NCBI GenBank assembly: GCA_036782715.1
Contig: DAIPYN010000008.1
Span: 1-52,342 of the forward strand
From: UBA3478 sp036782715
GTDB lineage: Bacteria; Bacteroidota; Bacteroidia; Flavobacteriales; Flavobacteriaceae
DNA length: 52,342 nt
Direction of reading: 5' to 3'
Shown: in pieces, positions 33,682-41,432 of the stretch
How the letters are laid out: every line of letters starts with the position of its first letter
Numbering within the stretch: the stretch's first letter is position 1
Position numbers and translations under genes: made by a program
Notes under the pieces: model-generated
Databases searched by the model: none
Told to the model about the DNA's origin: nothing
What the model saw: only the letters and a program-made list of their open reading frames with translations

Positions 33682-35943
33682 ATGTTTAAAGCTCAATATT
33701 TAAGAGCCATAATTGCTGCATTAATCAAGTTTCGAAGACCGATAGGTTTTCTGATTTTCTCTATTTCAATAGTTAGTTTTTATCATCTTTCTAAAATTGA
33801 AATTGATAATTCGCTATCGATTTGGTTTGTTAAAGATGATGTCACCTACGAGTCTTACGCAGCATTTCAAAGAGATAGTGGCTCAGATGAAATAATTATT
33901 GCTTCAATCCCTATTGAATCTGAACAGCTAGCAGTTGAAAAGAATTCAATACAAGTATTACAAAATACTCTTAGTACGAATCCTGTTGTATTAAAAACGT
34001 ATTCATTATTCGATGCTAACTACCCTTTATTAGTAGGTAATAAGTTAGTGTCGACTAGACTTTATGATTCTAAAAGATCAGATACTTCTCAACTAAAGCT
34101 TTTGAATCAATTTTCAGATTTATCTAATCAGTTGATCTCAGAAAATCGTGAAAACCTATTTCTCTACGTTCAATTATTACCCTCAAATGAAATAGAAGCA
34201 ATTAAGTCAAAAGAAATAGAAGAGGTTATCTCAACTATTCAAGAACATTCTCCAAACGCAATAATTTCTGGGCCTCCAGTTTTGAATGAGGCCTACAACG
34301 AAGGCCTTTTTCTAGAAGCAGTCATTTTCGGGACCCTATCATTTATAGTTATACTTTTTGTTCTATTTAGATTACTTCCGAGCCGTGAATACATGGGTAT
34401 AGCGATAGGTAGTATACTTCTTCCGCCACTTTATTTATTAGGCTTAGTAGGATTTTTCGATATCAAGCTTAATATGATTTCAGCATTAATCCCAACGCTA
34501 TTATTAGTGTATGCGCTAAGTGATACAGTTCACATTATTAATGCTCTTCATCGTTCAAGAATAAACTATCCTAATAAGTCTCAATTGGATTGGATTGTTT
34601 TGACTATAAAACACAGCTTTATTCCTTGTATGCTGACAACTCTAACAACGATTATCGGTTATCTAGCTTTAGTTTTTTCGGGATTACCAGCCCTTAATTC
34701 AATGGGATTTCTGGCGGCTATCGGTATTCTTATAGCCTTCTTTATGGGCTACCTAGTTTTAATTTTAAGACTTTCATTTACAATTCAAGACAATCCTCTG
34801 TTTGATCGGTTTCGACACAACAATTCTACCTTTTCGTTTGAAAAAATGATCAATCAAATTCTTGTATTCAGTCATTTGTCGAAGGCTAAAATCATATTTA
34901 TTCTTGCAATTACTCTATCTGTTGTCTTTTGGAATTCATGGTTTGTATCGGTAGATACTAAGTCTATTGATCTCTTGGCTGATGGAAGTGCTAAAAACGA
35001 TATCATAGCCTTAGAAGAACAGCTGGGGGGTAGTTTTCGCATGCAGTTAGACTTACAATTTCTGAATAATCGTGAGATGTTTAGTGAGGATAACCTGGAG
35101 AAGTTATCAGCTCTTGATCAGCGGCTTAGAAATGATGATCAGATCAAATCTGTTTTTTCAATATATAGTCTCAAAAAGTTTTTTGAAAACCGATATCCAC
35201 AAGGTGTATTTCGTAAAGATCAACTGGAGAATGAAAAGAGCCTCATGAGTTTAGTTGAAAACTCAGGCAATTCAATATTTAATTTATTTAACCTTGCCAA
35301 AAATACCCTTTCGTTCACTATCACCTTTCCTCAGTCGTCATCTGCTGAAATAGGTCAACTTATACAACGTATTGAAAATGATTATGAAGAGGTTTTTGGT
35401 GGATCTGCTACTTATCTCAAGATTAATGGATTTGCAACTGTTTTTGCTAGATTAAACGAATATGTTGTTCAGTCTCAACTACGCTCTTTTATCATTGCCT
35501 TTTTATTAATCGGAGTATTTTTCATTTTATACCTCAGAAGTATTAAAAGGGCTATACTCGTGTTGATTCCCAATTTAATTCCAGTTTTTACGGTTTCAAC
35601 ACTGATGGTCTGGCTAGATATTTCACTGGGGGTAACTACCGCAATGATTGCTCCAATTGTTTTAGGTATCTCAATGGACGATACCTTACATATACTCTAT
35701 AATTTTAGAAGTAATCAAAAATTAAATAAGGATATAGCTCAAGCATTAGAGTATTCCATAAAAATTACTTCACCATCATTGATTATTTCTAGTGTATCTC
35801 TTGCAATTGGGTTTCTGATAATCAGTTTTAGTAGCATTCCTGCCGTAGCCGATTTTGGTTTATTGTGTATGGTTGCTGTCTTAAGTGCCCTTTTTGTGGA
35901 TTTACTGATTGTACCCGCATTAATTCGTCGTTTTTGGTTGTAA
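33682..35943 (+). CDS. RND-superfamily MMPL/SSD-type exporter
   Basis: The product is 753 residues and shows the duplicated RND layout: TM1 (about 18-36), a first periplasmic domain, five clustered helices (about 210-365) with 'LVYALSDTVHIINALHRSRI', then TM7, a second periplasmic domain and a second helix group with 'LGISMDDTLHILYNFRS'. The Asp-containing 'SDTVH' and 'MDDTLH' motifs in the two halves are typical of MMPL/HpnN-type transporters for lipids or other hydrophobic cargo. There is no membrane-fusion protein or outer-membrane channel nearby. The cargo is unknown. Confidence 0.9.
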   Translation: MFKAQYLRAIIAALIKFRRPIGFLIFSISIVSFYHLSKIEIDNSLSIWFVKDDVTYESYAAFQRDSGSDEIIIASIPIESEQLAVEKNSIQVLQNTLSTNPVVLKTYSLFDANYPLLVGNKLVSTRLYDSKRSDTSQLKLLNQFSDLSNQLISENRENLFLYVQLLPSNEIEAIKSKEIEEVISTIQEHSPNAIISGPPVLNEAYNEGLFLEAVIFGTLSFIVILFVLFRLLPSREYMGIAIGSILLPPLYLLGLVGFFDIKLNMISALIPTLLLVYALSDTVHIINALHRSRINYPNKSQLDWIVLTIKHSFIPCMLTTLTTIIGYLALVFSGLPALNSMGFLAAIGILIAFFMGYLVLILRLSFTIQDNPLFDRFRHNNSTFSFEKMINQILVFSHLSKAKIIFILAITLSVVFWNSWFVSVDTKSIDLLADGSAKNDIIALEEQLGGSFRMQLDLQFLNNREMFSEDNLEKLSALDQRLRNDDQIKSVFSIYSLKKFFENRYPQGVFRKDQLENEKSLMSLVENSGNSIFNLFNLAKNTLSFTITFPQSSSAEIGQLIQRIENDYEEVFGGSATYLKINGFATVFARLNEYVVQSQLRSFIIAFLLIGVFFILYLRSIKRAILVLIPNLIPVFTVSTLMVWLDISLGVTTAMIAPIVLGISMDDTLHILYNFRSNQKLNKDIAQALEYSIKITSPSLIISSVSLAIGFLIISFSSIPAVADFGLLCMVAVLSALFVDLLIVPALIRRFWL

Positions 35944-35950
35944 CTTATCG

Positions 35951-36154
35951 ATGCAAAGAAATTGTAATATGAGGCGTACCAGAATTCAAGATTACAAGAA
36001 AGTGGATAAGGCGGATGATCTAGAACGTATTGTGAATGATAAGCGGAAGAATAAAAGAGCTTCTAAAAAGAAAGGAACGCGTCGTAATCGACGTTATCAA
36101 AATAAACTTCTAAGTTTTTTGAGTAAAAGTTTCAATAGTGATTCAGATGAGTGA
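35951..36154 (+). CDS. Small highly basic protein of unknown function
   Basis: The product is 67 residues (or 61 from the Met at 35969), with a Lys/Arg-rich middle ('KRKNKRASKKKGTRRNRRY') and an acidic Ser/Asp tail. There is no signal peptide or membrane segment. It begins 7 bases after the exporter stop, and the frame is clean, so it is probably real. Nucleic-acid binding is plausible from charge alone, but no family is recognised. Confidence 0.5.
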   Translation: MQRNCNMRRTRIQDYKKVDKADDLERIVNDKRKNKRASKKKGTRRNRRYQNKLLSFLSKSFNSDSDE

Positions 36155-36195
36155 ATAATTGACGCGAAAAGAAGATATCTTAGGATTAAATTCTA

Positions 36196-36579
36196 TCAGC
36201 TGCTCTGGTCAATTCTTTGTAATTGAAACAAGGATAAACTTAAGATAAGCATCAAGAAAGCTGGTAAGAATTTAATCATATTATCCCCTATTTTAAAATG
36301 CATATATAAGGCCACAGCCATTAAAAGAGCCATGAGCAAAGCAGATGGGATAATTAACTTTTTTCTGAATATACCAACCAGAACACCTAAAGCTGCGAGT
36401 ATTTTAAAAGCCCCAACGATATATACAAAGGTTTCGCTTAATCCGTAGGTAGCAAACTCTTCAATCATATCAGAGGAATCGCCCCCTCGATAAATAGTGG
36501 GTCTATTGAATCTAAAAATCCATACGTTGATAACGACCGACGACAGAATTAAAGACAGAATAACCTTCAATGTTTTCAT
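36196..36579 (-). CDS. DoxX-like integral membrane protein
   Basis: The product is 127 residues with four hydrophobic segments (about 5-23, 50-68, 74-93, 103-120). The central 'FVYIVGAFKILAALGVLVGIFRK' matches the DoxX-like pattern (G-x-x-E/K-I-x-x-x-x-G-x-L-x-G). DoxX relatives are small inner-membrane proteins, some in oxidoreductase complexes. The gene stands alone on the minus strand, between the basic small protein and a 163-base AT-rich intergenic region in which no RNA or repeat was seen. Confidence 0.8.
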   Translation of the reverse strand: MKTLKVILSLILSSVVINVWIFRFNRPTIYRGGDSSDMIEEFATYGLSETFVYIVGAFKILAALGVLVGIFRKKLIIPSALLMALLMAVALYMHFKIGDNMIKFLPAFLMLILSLSLFQLQRIDQSS

Positions 36580-36742
36580 TTTGAAAATATTAGCTCTTCA
36601 TAAGATAGTGAAGTAATTTGACTTCTTATAAGTATTGATTACAAGAGTATTTTGATAACCTTCAAATGATATTTTTTTGCAGATCTACGAGGTGAATTAA
36701 AGGTTAATTTTTTCTTTCGTACCTTAAAGGAAAAGAAGTTCA

Positions 36743-36937
36743 ATGAAATTTTTAGAAAAATACTACCCAACAATACTTGCGTTCTTAAGTTTTCTCTATT
36801 CCATATTTCTTTGGTTTACTGGAAATCAGCTAGAAGGTATATATGTTGGATTATGGCCAATTACCATTTTAGGTTTTGCAATCGCAATCAGACAGAGAAG
36901 AAGAGACGCTAAAAATATACAAGACGATGCAGAATGA
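36743..36937 (+). CDS. Small two-TM membrane protein
   Basis: The product is 64 residues: helix 1 at about 8-26 ('PTILAFLSFLYSIFLWF'), helix 2 at about 33-50 ('IYVGLWPITILGFAIAI'), then a basic/acidic tail (RQRRRDAKNIQDDAE). No family is recognised. The end overlaps by 11 bases a second tiny membrane ORF at 36927-37049, so the two look like a coupled pair. Confidence 0.65.
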   Translation: MKFLEKYYPTILAFLSFLYSIFLWFTGNQLEGIYVGLWPITILGFAIAIRQRRRDAKNIQDDAE

Positions 36938-37049
36938 AATAATGTTTTCTATAGGAACCGTAATCTTTGTTATCTATGTATATTTTCTTTTAACTATAAT
37001 CAGAAGACAACATAGGATACAGAGAAAAAATAATAAACCTAATTCTTGA
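36927..37049 (+). CDS. 40-residue single-TM protein, overlapping the preceding gene
   Basis: The frame starts ATGCAGAATGAAATAATG; Met6 is an alternative start. It encodes a short polar N-terminus, one membrane helix (about 8-24, 'GTVIFVIYVYFLLTII'), and a strongly basic tail (RRQHRIQRKNNK). The positive-inside rule puts the tail in the cytosol. Its start lies inside the last codons of the two-TM gene, a coupling arrangement typical of small subunits. Function is unknown. Confidence 0.45.
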   Translation: MQNEIMFSIGTVIFVIYVYFLLTIIRRQHRIQRKNNKPNS

Positions 37050-37088
37050 ATCTAAGAGACCAATTGCCATATATCGGTGTACTCTAGT

Positions 37089-37172
37089 TTAATGAAAAAT
37101 AATGTGTAGTGCGATTAAGCTGAGTAGAAGTAACCACCCGAAATATCGAACTTTATTGTCCGCTCCATAAAA
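37089..37172 (-). pseudogene. Decayed copy of the single-TM microprotein
   Basis: In one minus frame the DNA reads FYGADNKVRYFGWLLLL and then SLIALHIIFH before a TAA. It resembles the coupled microprotein at 4089-4193 (GAN..., RKY-W-W-LLLL-x-V-IA) at both protein and DNA level. There is no ATG, and the 5' side runs into the truncated LLM-oxidoreductase fragment. It is best read as a decayed or start-less copy, though a non-ATG start cannot be excluded. Confidence 0.4.
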
Positions 37173-37320
37173 TAGAGTAATTAAATTTGAAAGTCTGAGA
37201 CGTGTTCGGCCAATTGCCTTTATAAAGCGAATTTCTATTACCTAAGAAGTCGTCGTCACCATCGCATATCGGAGCAAACCATGCTATTTCAGCTCCGCTT
37301 TTATCGGATGTATAACTCAT
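37153..37320 (-). pseudogene. Truncated N-terminus of an LLM-class flavin monooxygenase
   Basis: An ATG-started frame of 55 codons encodes 'EIAWFAPICDGDDDFLGNRN' and 'SLYKGNWPNTS' and then loses similarity and stops. The first 40 residues recall the N-terminus of luciferase-like (LLM) flavin-dependent oxidoreductases, which are normally several times longer. An internal deletion that joined this start to the decayed microprotein sequence explains the arrangement. Together with the terminator at 37354-37386 this accounts for the roughly 350-base stretch without an intact gene. Assignment rests on memory of the family pattern, so confidence is moderate. Confidence 0.45.
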
Positions 37321-37353
37321 TTGAAGTTCCTTAATTTTCTAATTAAAAATAAA

Positions 37354-37386
37354 AAAACGGTTACACTATTGAAATGCAACCGTTTT
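37354..37386 (-). terminator. Rho-independent terminator after the NTF2-like lipoprotein
   Basis: AAAACGGTT (37354-37362) pairs with AACCGTTTT (37378-37386) around a 15-base loop containing TACACTATT. On the minus strand the stem is followed by a T-rich tract. It lies just after the stop of the gene at 37405. The loop sequence recurs in terminators at 48.7 and 52.3 kb. Confidence 0.8.
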
Positions 37387-37404
37387 CAAATTAGTTAGGT
37401 CTAA

Positions 37405-37911
37405 CTATTTAGGTGATTTTACGAACCCATTCATAGCTACGATTTTTCCGTTTTCTAATCTGAAGGCATCCATCCAATCAACCTTTTGAAGGTTACCATC
37501 AGGGGTTTCTATGTCTGCTTCATCCCACATTAAAACCCATTCATGACCGTTTTCTCCTACTACAGAGATACTAACACCTACTGAATAATTTTTTAAGGTG
37601 ATTTGGGTAAAATTGGTTTCCATAAAGTCTAATAGTGCTGATTTACCTTCGATTGTTGCCCCATCTTCCATGTAGAAACTAACATCATCAGTTAAGAATT
37701 CTCCGACCATTTCGAAGTTTTTTGAGATTATACCTTGATGCATTTTCTCCACTATTAAAATATTTTCGGGATCTCCAATTTTGAAATTATCGGTGTATGT
37801 AGGCTTAAATAGTTTGTCTACAGAGGCTGGTTCGGTCTTTGTTTGTTCAGTTTCCTGATTTGTACATGAGATAAACGCACCTAGAAATACGAGTAAAAGA
37901 ATTTTTTTCAT
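37405..37911 (-). CDS. NTF2/SnoaL-like lipoprotein
   Basis: The product is 168 residues with a lipobox (FISC, Cys 16). After a linker, the NTF2-like cone fold is suggested by 'ENILIVEKMHQGIISKNFEM', 'FLTDDVSFYMEDGATIEGK', 'ALLDFMETNF', a strand 'GHEWVLMWDEADIETPDG' and the terminal 'VDWMDAFRLENGKIVAMNGF'. Such domains bind or transform small hydrophobic molecules, but many are of unknown role. It is the last gene of a minus operon (39293-37405) and is followed by a strong terminator. Confidence 0.85.
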   Translation of the reverse strand: MKKILLLVFLGAFISCTNQETEQTKTEPASVDKLFKPTYTDNFKIGDPENILIVEKMHQGIISKNFEMVGEFLTDDVSFYMEDGATIEGKSALLDFMETNFTQITLKNYSVGVSISVVGENGHEWVLMWDEADIETPDGNLQKVDWMDAFRLENGKIVAMNGFVKSPK

Positions 37912-37926
37912 TTTGTTAGGTTTGAA

Positions 37927-38151
37927 TTATTTGCCATTCTGAATAGGATCAGAGGTGGGCATGAGCGTGTTTAGTATAAAATAGACTGGGCAAAACTTAG
38001 TCAAGGGGCTTATAATTTGAAGAGCTGCAACCCCAATCGCGATCCATAAAAATGCAAAATTCGATGTGTAGAAAGTTAACCCCACACTGATTAGATATAA
38101 AACACCTACTATTGCATCATGTGCTCTTACTTTTAAAATATTTTTTTCCAT
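37927..38151 (-). CDS. DUF2892 (YgaP-like) membrane protein
   Basis: The product is 74 residues with two hydrophobic segments (about 13-30, 32-50) and the family's C-terminal 'PLTKFCPVYFILNTLMP'. DUF2892 modules are often fused to, or encoded with, rhodanese-like sulfur-transfer domains; here it stands alone between a Tat-signal protein and an NTF2-like lipoprotein. The conserved Cys in FCPVY is present. It is 15 bases upstream of the lipoprotein gene and in the same operon. Confidence 0.85.
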   Translation of the reverse strand: MEKNILKVRAHDAIVGVLYLISVGLTFYTSNFAFLWIAIGVAALQIISPLTKFCPVYFILNTLMPTSDPIQNGK

Positions 38152-38188
38152 TGTTTAGTAATTTATTAATTGTATAGTTTTTTATTAA

Positions 38189-38860
38189 TTAACCTGCAAA
38201 GATGTATGCACAGCCTTTGTTTTGAGCACGACCTAGTGCCCATACTCCCGATGGAACGAGTTTGATGCCTGGTAAAATACCATTCACCATTTCTTGATAA
38301 ACTTCGTCAGGATCTAGATTCATTTTTGCTGCGACTGCTGAGCCATAAACTTTGGTGGCTAAATCACAAACACAGAAAAGAGATCCTCTTTTTTGAAGAT
38401 CTTTTATTCCTTGGATAGGAGGTAAGGGCATATCCCCTTCTTGTGGTTCATAAACGGTATTCCTTAGGGAAGGTTCCCCGGTCTTGTTATCATTAAAAGA
38501 AACGAGTTCACCGAGTTTAAATTTTTCCCATACCACAGAGTTGAAAGCAAAAACAATTCCTGAATGACGTAATACTGTCATCGCGGTCATCTCGCTATCA
38601 TTTACACCTACAGAATTATTAGATTGCAAAAAGGCCCAATTCCAAACAATAGGCAAAGTATTGTGTGGTTGACTTCCATCATAAACCACTCGATGCTCAC
38701 CTTTAATATTATTAAACCATTCTGTGAGCTCTTCATGGTTGATTAGTGCACTACCTTGAACCTCTTTTAGATTTTCGAAGTCACTAAGAAAGTTGGGAAA
38801 AGCTGTTGCTCCCACTCCTAAGGCAAGGGTTGAAAAAAAATTTCTTCTGTCTATTTTCAT
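38189..38860 (-). CDS. Tat-signal exported protein, possibly DsrE-like
   Basis: The product is 223 residues. The N-terminus 'KIDRRNFFSTLALGVGATAF' carries a twin-arginine motif, suggesting export in folded form, perhaps with a cofactor. The mature protein has 'HRVVYDGSQPHNTLPIVWNW', 'GIVFAFNSVVWEKFKLGE', a CVC pair in 'GSLFCVCDLATKVYG', and 'LVPSGVWALGRAQNKGCAYI' at the end. The last segment recalls the DsrE/DsrF-like fold, which would fit the sulfur-linked DUF2892 neighbour, but this is a weak match. Second gene of the 39293-37405 operon. Confidence 0.7.
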   Translation of the reverse strand: MKIDRRNFFSTLALGVGATAFPNFLSDFENLKEVQGSALINHEELTEWFNNIKGEHRVVYDGSQPHNTLPIVWNWAFLQSNNSVGVNDSEMTAMTVLRHSGIVFAFNSVVWEKFKLGELVSFNDNKTGEPSLRNTVYEPQEGDMPLPPIQGIKDLQKRGSLFCVCDLATKVYGSAVAAKMNLDPDEVYQEMVNGILPGIKLVPSGVWALGRAQNKGCAYIFAG

Positions 38861-38870
38861 AATCCTAGAT

Positions 38871-39293
38871 TTAATCTTTAATGGGAGCTACTTTGAACTT
38901 CATTGTTTTAGCTACAAAGTCAACCTCACCACTAACTATATTAAAAACTCCATTGGTCGCGTCGTTGTCTAAGGAGTACATTTTAAAAACTTTACCTTCT
39001 TTCTTCCACAGACCCTGAAGTGATCCGTTAACCACTTTCTCGCCAACTTGGGTCCATGCGAATCCGGTAAATTCGCCCTGCCCTTCAGCATCGAAATAGT
39101 TAGTGAAAGAGTAAGACAAATAGGCCTTACCATAAGGGCCAGCGTCTCCTGATGCTGCGATTTGCCAATTTTTCCCGTCAGTTGTCATCGCCGAGTCAAT
39201 AACAAAATCTGCATTAAAAGTTTCCCCCCAAGTGATGTCTTGGGCGAAGGTTAATCCGCAACTCATTACGAATAAAAAAAAGATGTTTTTCAT
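38871..39293 (-). CDS. Secreted beta-rich protein of unknown function
   Basis: The product is 140 residues from ATG 39293 (an ATG 7 codons upstream is possible but spoils the leader). The signal peptide ends TFAQ. The mature part is Gly/aromatic-rich and beta-predicted ('GPYGKAYLSYSFTNYFDAEG', 'GEFTGFAWTQVGEKVVNG'), like a small barrel. No family can be named with confidence. It is the first gene of a four-gene operon with the Tat-signal protein, DUF2892 protein and NTF2-like lipoprotein. Its promoter region is shared with the divergent NTF2-like gene. Confidence 0.65.
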   Translation of the reverse strand: MKNIFFLFVMSCGLTFAQDITWGETFNADFVIDSAMTTDGKNWQIAASGDAGPYGKAYLSYSFTNYFDAEGQGEFTGFAWTQVGEKVVNGSLQGLWKKEGKVFKMYSLDNDATNGVFNIVSGEVDFVAKTMKFKVAPIKD

Positions 39294-39333
39294 TTTAATT
39301 GGATTTAGGTTCATCTCTAATATAAGTTGTATT

Positions 39334-39346
39334 TTGCAATAAACAA
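39334..39346. promoter_or_regulatory. 13-bp element shared by two NTF2-gene promoter regions, copy 1
   Basis: TTGCAATAAACAA lies between the divergent operons starting at 39293 and 39356 and recurs exactly at 51075-51087 in another divergent NTF2 pair. Over 27 bases around it the two regions agree at 22 positions. It has dyad character (TTG-N7-CAA). On the minus strand a GTTG 19 bases before TATATTAG overlaps it, so it may be part of a promoter, an operator, or both. Confidence 0.4.
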
Positions 39347-39355
39347 CTCTAAATT

Positions 39356-39811
39356 ATGAAGAAAATTTACATCATCTTACTATGTGCATTCTCACTAATT
39401 AGTTGTGATTTTGCTAGAAACGACAATCAAATGGTAACCGAAGAGGAAGTTATGAACGTTTTTAATGACATGTTCTATGCCCTCGACAACGACCTTGATA
39501 GCTATGCGAATTATGTAACAGAAGATTATTTAATCTATGAGATTGGAAGAACGTTTGATCTAGAAGAATTTCTTGAATTTGTTAAAGGGTTTGGAAAATT
39601 TGAATCAAACCGAACATTTAAGAACTTAAGAATTGATTTAGATGAAAATTCTGCACATGTATCTCTAGAACATACCGGTGAATTTAATTTAGAATCTCCA
39701 ACACCAGAGGGAGAGACTTATTTGTACTATGAGTGGCTTGAAAGCGCTTATCTAGTTAGAGAAAATGGGACATTGAAATTTAAATTTTATTTCTCTCAAC
39801 AAGTGAATTAA
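39356..39811 (+). CDS. NTF2/SnoaL-like lipoprotein
   Basis: The product is 151 residues with a lipobox (LISC, Cys 17). The pattern 'VTEEEVMNVFNDMFYALDND', 'YVTEDYLIYEIGRTFDLEEF', 'NLRIDLDENSAHVSLEHTGE' and the final strand 'ESAYLVRENGTLKFKFYFSQ' fits an NTF2-like fold in which the pocket is formed by the curved sheet. No catalytic residue set is obvious. It sits 32 bases upstream of the secreted esterase gene and may be co-transcribed. Divergent from the 39293 operon. Confidence 0.8.
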   Translation: MKKIYIILLCAFSLISCDFARNDNQMVTEEEVMNVFNDMFYALDNDLDSYANYVTEDYLIYEIGRTFDLEEFLEFVKGFGKFESNRTFKNLRIDLDENSAHVSLEHTGEFNLESPTPEGETYLYYEWLESAYLVRENGTLKFKFYFSQQVN

Positions 39812-39843
39812 TCTAACTTCTTGGTAGACTAAAAGAAATTAAA

Positions 39844-40665
39844 ATGATACCCAGCAAGAAATTCACTCTCTTCTGTTTACTATTTCTGTCATCATTTTGG
39901 ATGACCTTTTCTCAAATAGACACTTTAAATGTTTATAGTCAGGTTATGCAGAAGACGATTCCCAATATCGTCGTGACTCCAGAAAATTATTCTCTAACGG
40001 ATGAGAAACGGCCCGTTTTATTTTTACTTCACGGAGCTGGCGGGGATTTCACAGACTGGATTACTAAAGCACCAATCATTCGAGAACTTTCTAATGATTT
40101 AGATTTTATCATCGTTTGCCCTGATGGTGGAGATACAAGTTGGTATTTTGACAGTCCGATTGATCAGAATATGCAATATGAAACGTATATCGCAAAAGAA
40201 TTGGTCGATGCCATAGAGAGTAATTACTCAGTCTCATCTGAAAAAAAGCAGCGGGCAATCACAGGCTTAAGTATGGGTGGCCATGGAGCATTATACCTGG
40301 CATTCAAACATCAAGACCTCTGGGGTGCAGCGGGTTCAATGAGTGGCGGGGTAGATATCCGTTCCTTTCCAGACAACTGGAATATTGCTAAACGCCTTGG
40401 CCCATTCTCTGAAAATAAAACTTTGTGGGATGAAAATGCGGTAATTAATATGCTCGATCTTATCAGTGAAGATCTCAGTTTAATTATTGATTGTGGTTAT
40501 GATGATTTTTTCTTCAATGATAATAAAAGGATACATCAAGAACTTCTCAAGAAAGGAGTAGGTCACGTTTATATTGAACGGCCAGGAGCTCATAACTGGG
40601 ACTATTGGAGAAATGCAATAAAGTATCAGCTCATGTATTTTAAAGACTTCTTTGGAACCAACTAA
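39844..40665 (+). CDS. Secreted CE1/esterase-D-type hydrolase
   Basis: The product is 273 residues with a signal peptide ending TFSQ (about 24). Catalytic features of the esterase/CE1 family: 'FLLHGAGGDFTDW' (oxyanion region), nucleophile S143 in 'ITGLSMGGHGAL', acid in 'IIDCGYDDFFF', and base His in 'RPGAHNWDYWRNA'. Relatives include feruloyl and acetylxylan esterases and S-formylglutathione hydrolase. Secretion favours a polysaccharide-ester or small-ester substrate. It follows an NTF2-like lipoprotein gene. Confidence 0.9.
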   Translation: MIPSKKFTLFCLLFLSSFWMTFSQIDTLNVYSQVMQKTIPNIVVTPENYSLTDEKRPVLFLLHGAGGDFTDWITKAPIIRELSNDLDFIIVCPDGGDTSWYFDSPIDQNMQYETYIAKELVDAIESNYSVSSEKKQRAITGLSMGGHGALYLAFKHQDLWGAAGSMSGGVDIRSFPDNWNIAKRLGPFSENKTLWDENAVINMLDLISEDLSLIIDCGYDDFFFNDNKRIHQELLKKGVGHVYIERPGAHNWDYWRNAIKYQLMYFKDFFGTN

Positions 40666-40752
40666 CAACCTATATTCAAGGATATTGATGCCATCGGAGT
40701 TGAACAGCATATAAAGAATGTTATTCAGTAGGACTATCTTAAACCTAATGAT

Positions 40753-40965
40753 CTAGGGAAGCTTAAAAAGATCTTCTACTTTACAATTTAATGTTTCCGA
40801 AATCTTTAAGGCAAGCACTGTGGAGGGTACATAAACGCCATTTTCAATCGCATTAATGCTCTTTCTAGATACTTCGGCTTGTACCGAAAGCTCTTCTTGT
40901 GTTAAACCGGCACGTTTTCTGTGTTCTGCGAGATTGTTAAGGAGTTTCTGATGGTCCTTCCCCAT
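40753..40965 (-). CDS. XRE-family HTH regulator
   Basis: The product is 70 residues, a single HTH domain: 'LAEHRKRAGLTQEELSVQAE' then 'VSRKSINAIENGVYVPS' and 'ALKISETLNCKVEDLF'. This short type usually regulates its own operon. It lies 3 bases downstream of the small membrane protein gene, a pairing common for these stand-alone HTH proteins. GTTAC direct repeats in the operon promoter are a candidate operator. Confidence 0.93.
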   Translation of the reverse strand: MGKDHQKLLNNLAEHRKRAGLTQEELSVQAEVSRKSINAIENGVYVPSTVLALKISETLNCKVEDLFKLP

Positions 40966-40968
40966 TTT

Positions 40969-41364
40969 TTACTTCTTTTCAAATTTGTCAACTGCGTCAG
41001 TTAATTCTTTTCCTGTATTGGGATAGAGGTATCCGGCGATCAAGGTACCTACCCCGATGAGTCCTACCAAAGCTCCAACGCCTTTTAGCATGCTGCCTAA
41101 GAAAAATACTCCTAAACAGTAGAGACCGGCACCCACGAAAATGGTAATTACTCCACCTCGACGGTAATCAATGGGCTCTTTTTTTCGTTCGTCGAAAATT
41201 TGTAAGAGTTCTTCTAGTTTTGAAGGGTCGTTGAGGTGCTTAGAGATTTCTACTACTGCCTCTCGTTTTCCTTTAGCATCATAGTATTGCCAAATGAATA
41301 CTGCAATAGGGATGATGAAGCCTGTACTTACAGCAAGGATGGGGATAATTAGTTCTGCGTTCAT
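40969..41364 (-). CDS. Small membrane protein paired with the XRE regulator
   Basis: The product is 131 residues: one N-terminal TM (about 5-26), a charged cytosolic segment ('YYDAKGKREAVVEISKHLND', 'LQIFDERKKEPIDYRRGG'), and two closely spaced TMs (about 72-112) rich in Gly/Val/Leu, then a short charged tail. This plan resembles DUF6249-type proteins often encoded with regulators, but the match is uncertain. First gene of a two-gene operon with the HTH protein. Confidence 0.7.
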   Translation of the reverse strand: MNAELIIPILAVSTGFIIPIAVFIWQYYDAKGKREAVVEISKHLNDPSKLEELLQIFDERKKEPIDYRRGGVITIFVGAGLYCLGVFFLGSMLKGVGALVGLIGVGTLIAGYLYPNTGKELTDAVDKFEKK

Positions 41365-41379
41365 GATGTTTGTTTATTT

Positions 41380-41405
41380 AATGTAACGCAAACGTAACAA
41401 TTTAT
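41380..41405 (-). promoter_or_regulatory. Promoter of the membrane-protein/XRE operon with GTTAC repeats
   Basis: On the minus strand TACGTTTG (41396-41389) is an exact TAnnTTTG -7 box, 25 bases before the ATG. It is embedded in GTTAC-GTTTGC-GTTAC, a direct repeat with 11-base period, which would suit binding by the small HTH protein encoded in the same operon. No good -33 box was found. Confidence 0.45.
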
Positions 41406-41432
41406 TTGTATTGAGAAGTAAAGGTTACAAAA

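Noticed and set aside
37153..37320. Intact small gene of 55 codons
   Set aside because: The N-terminal pattern fits a much longer enzyme family and the last 13 residues look like out-of-frame translation, so a truncated remnant is more likely, though not certain.
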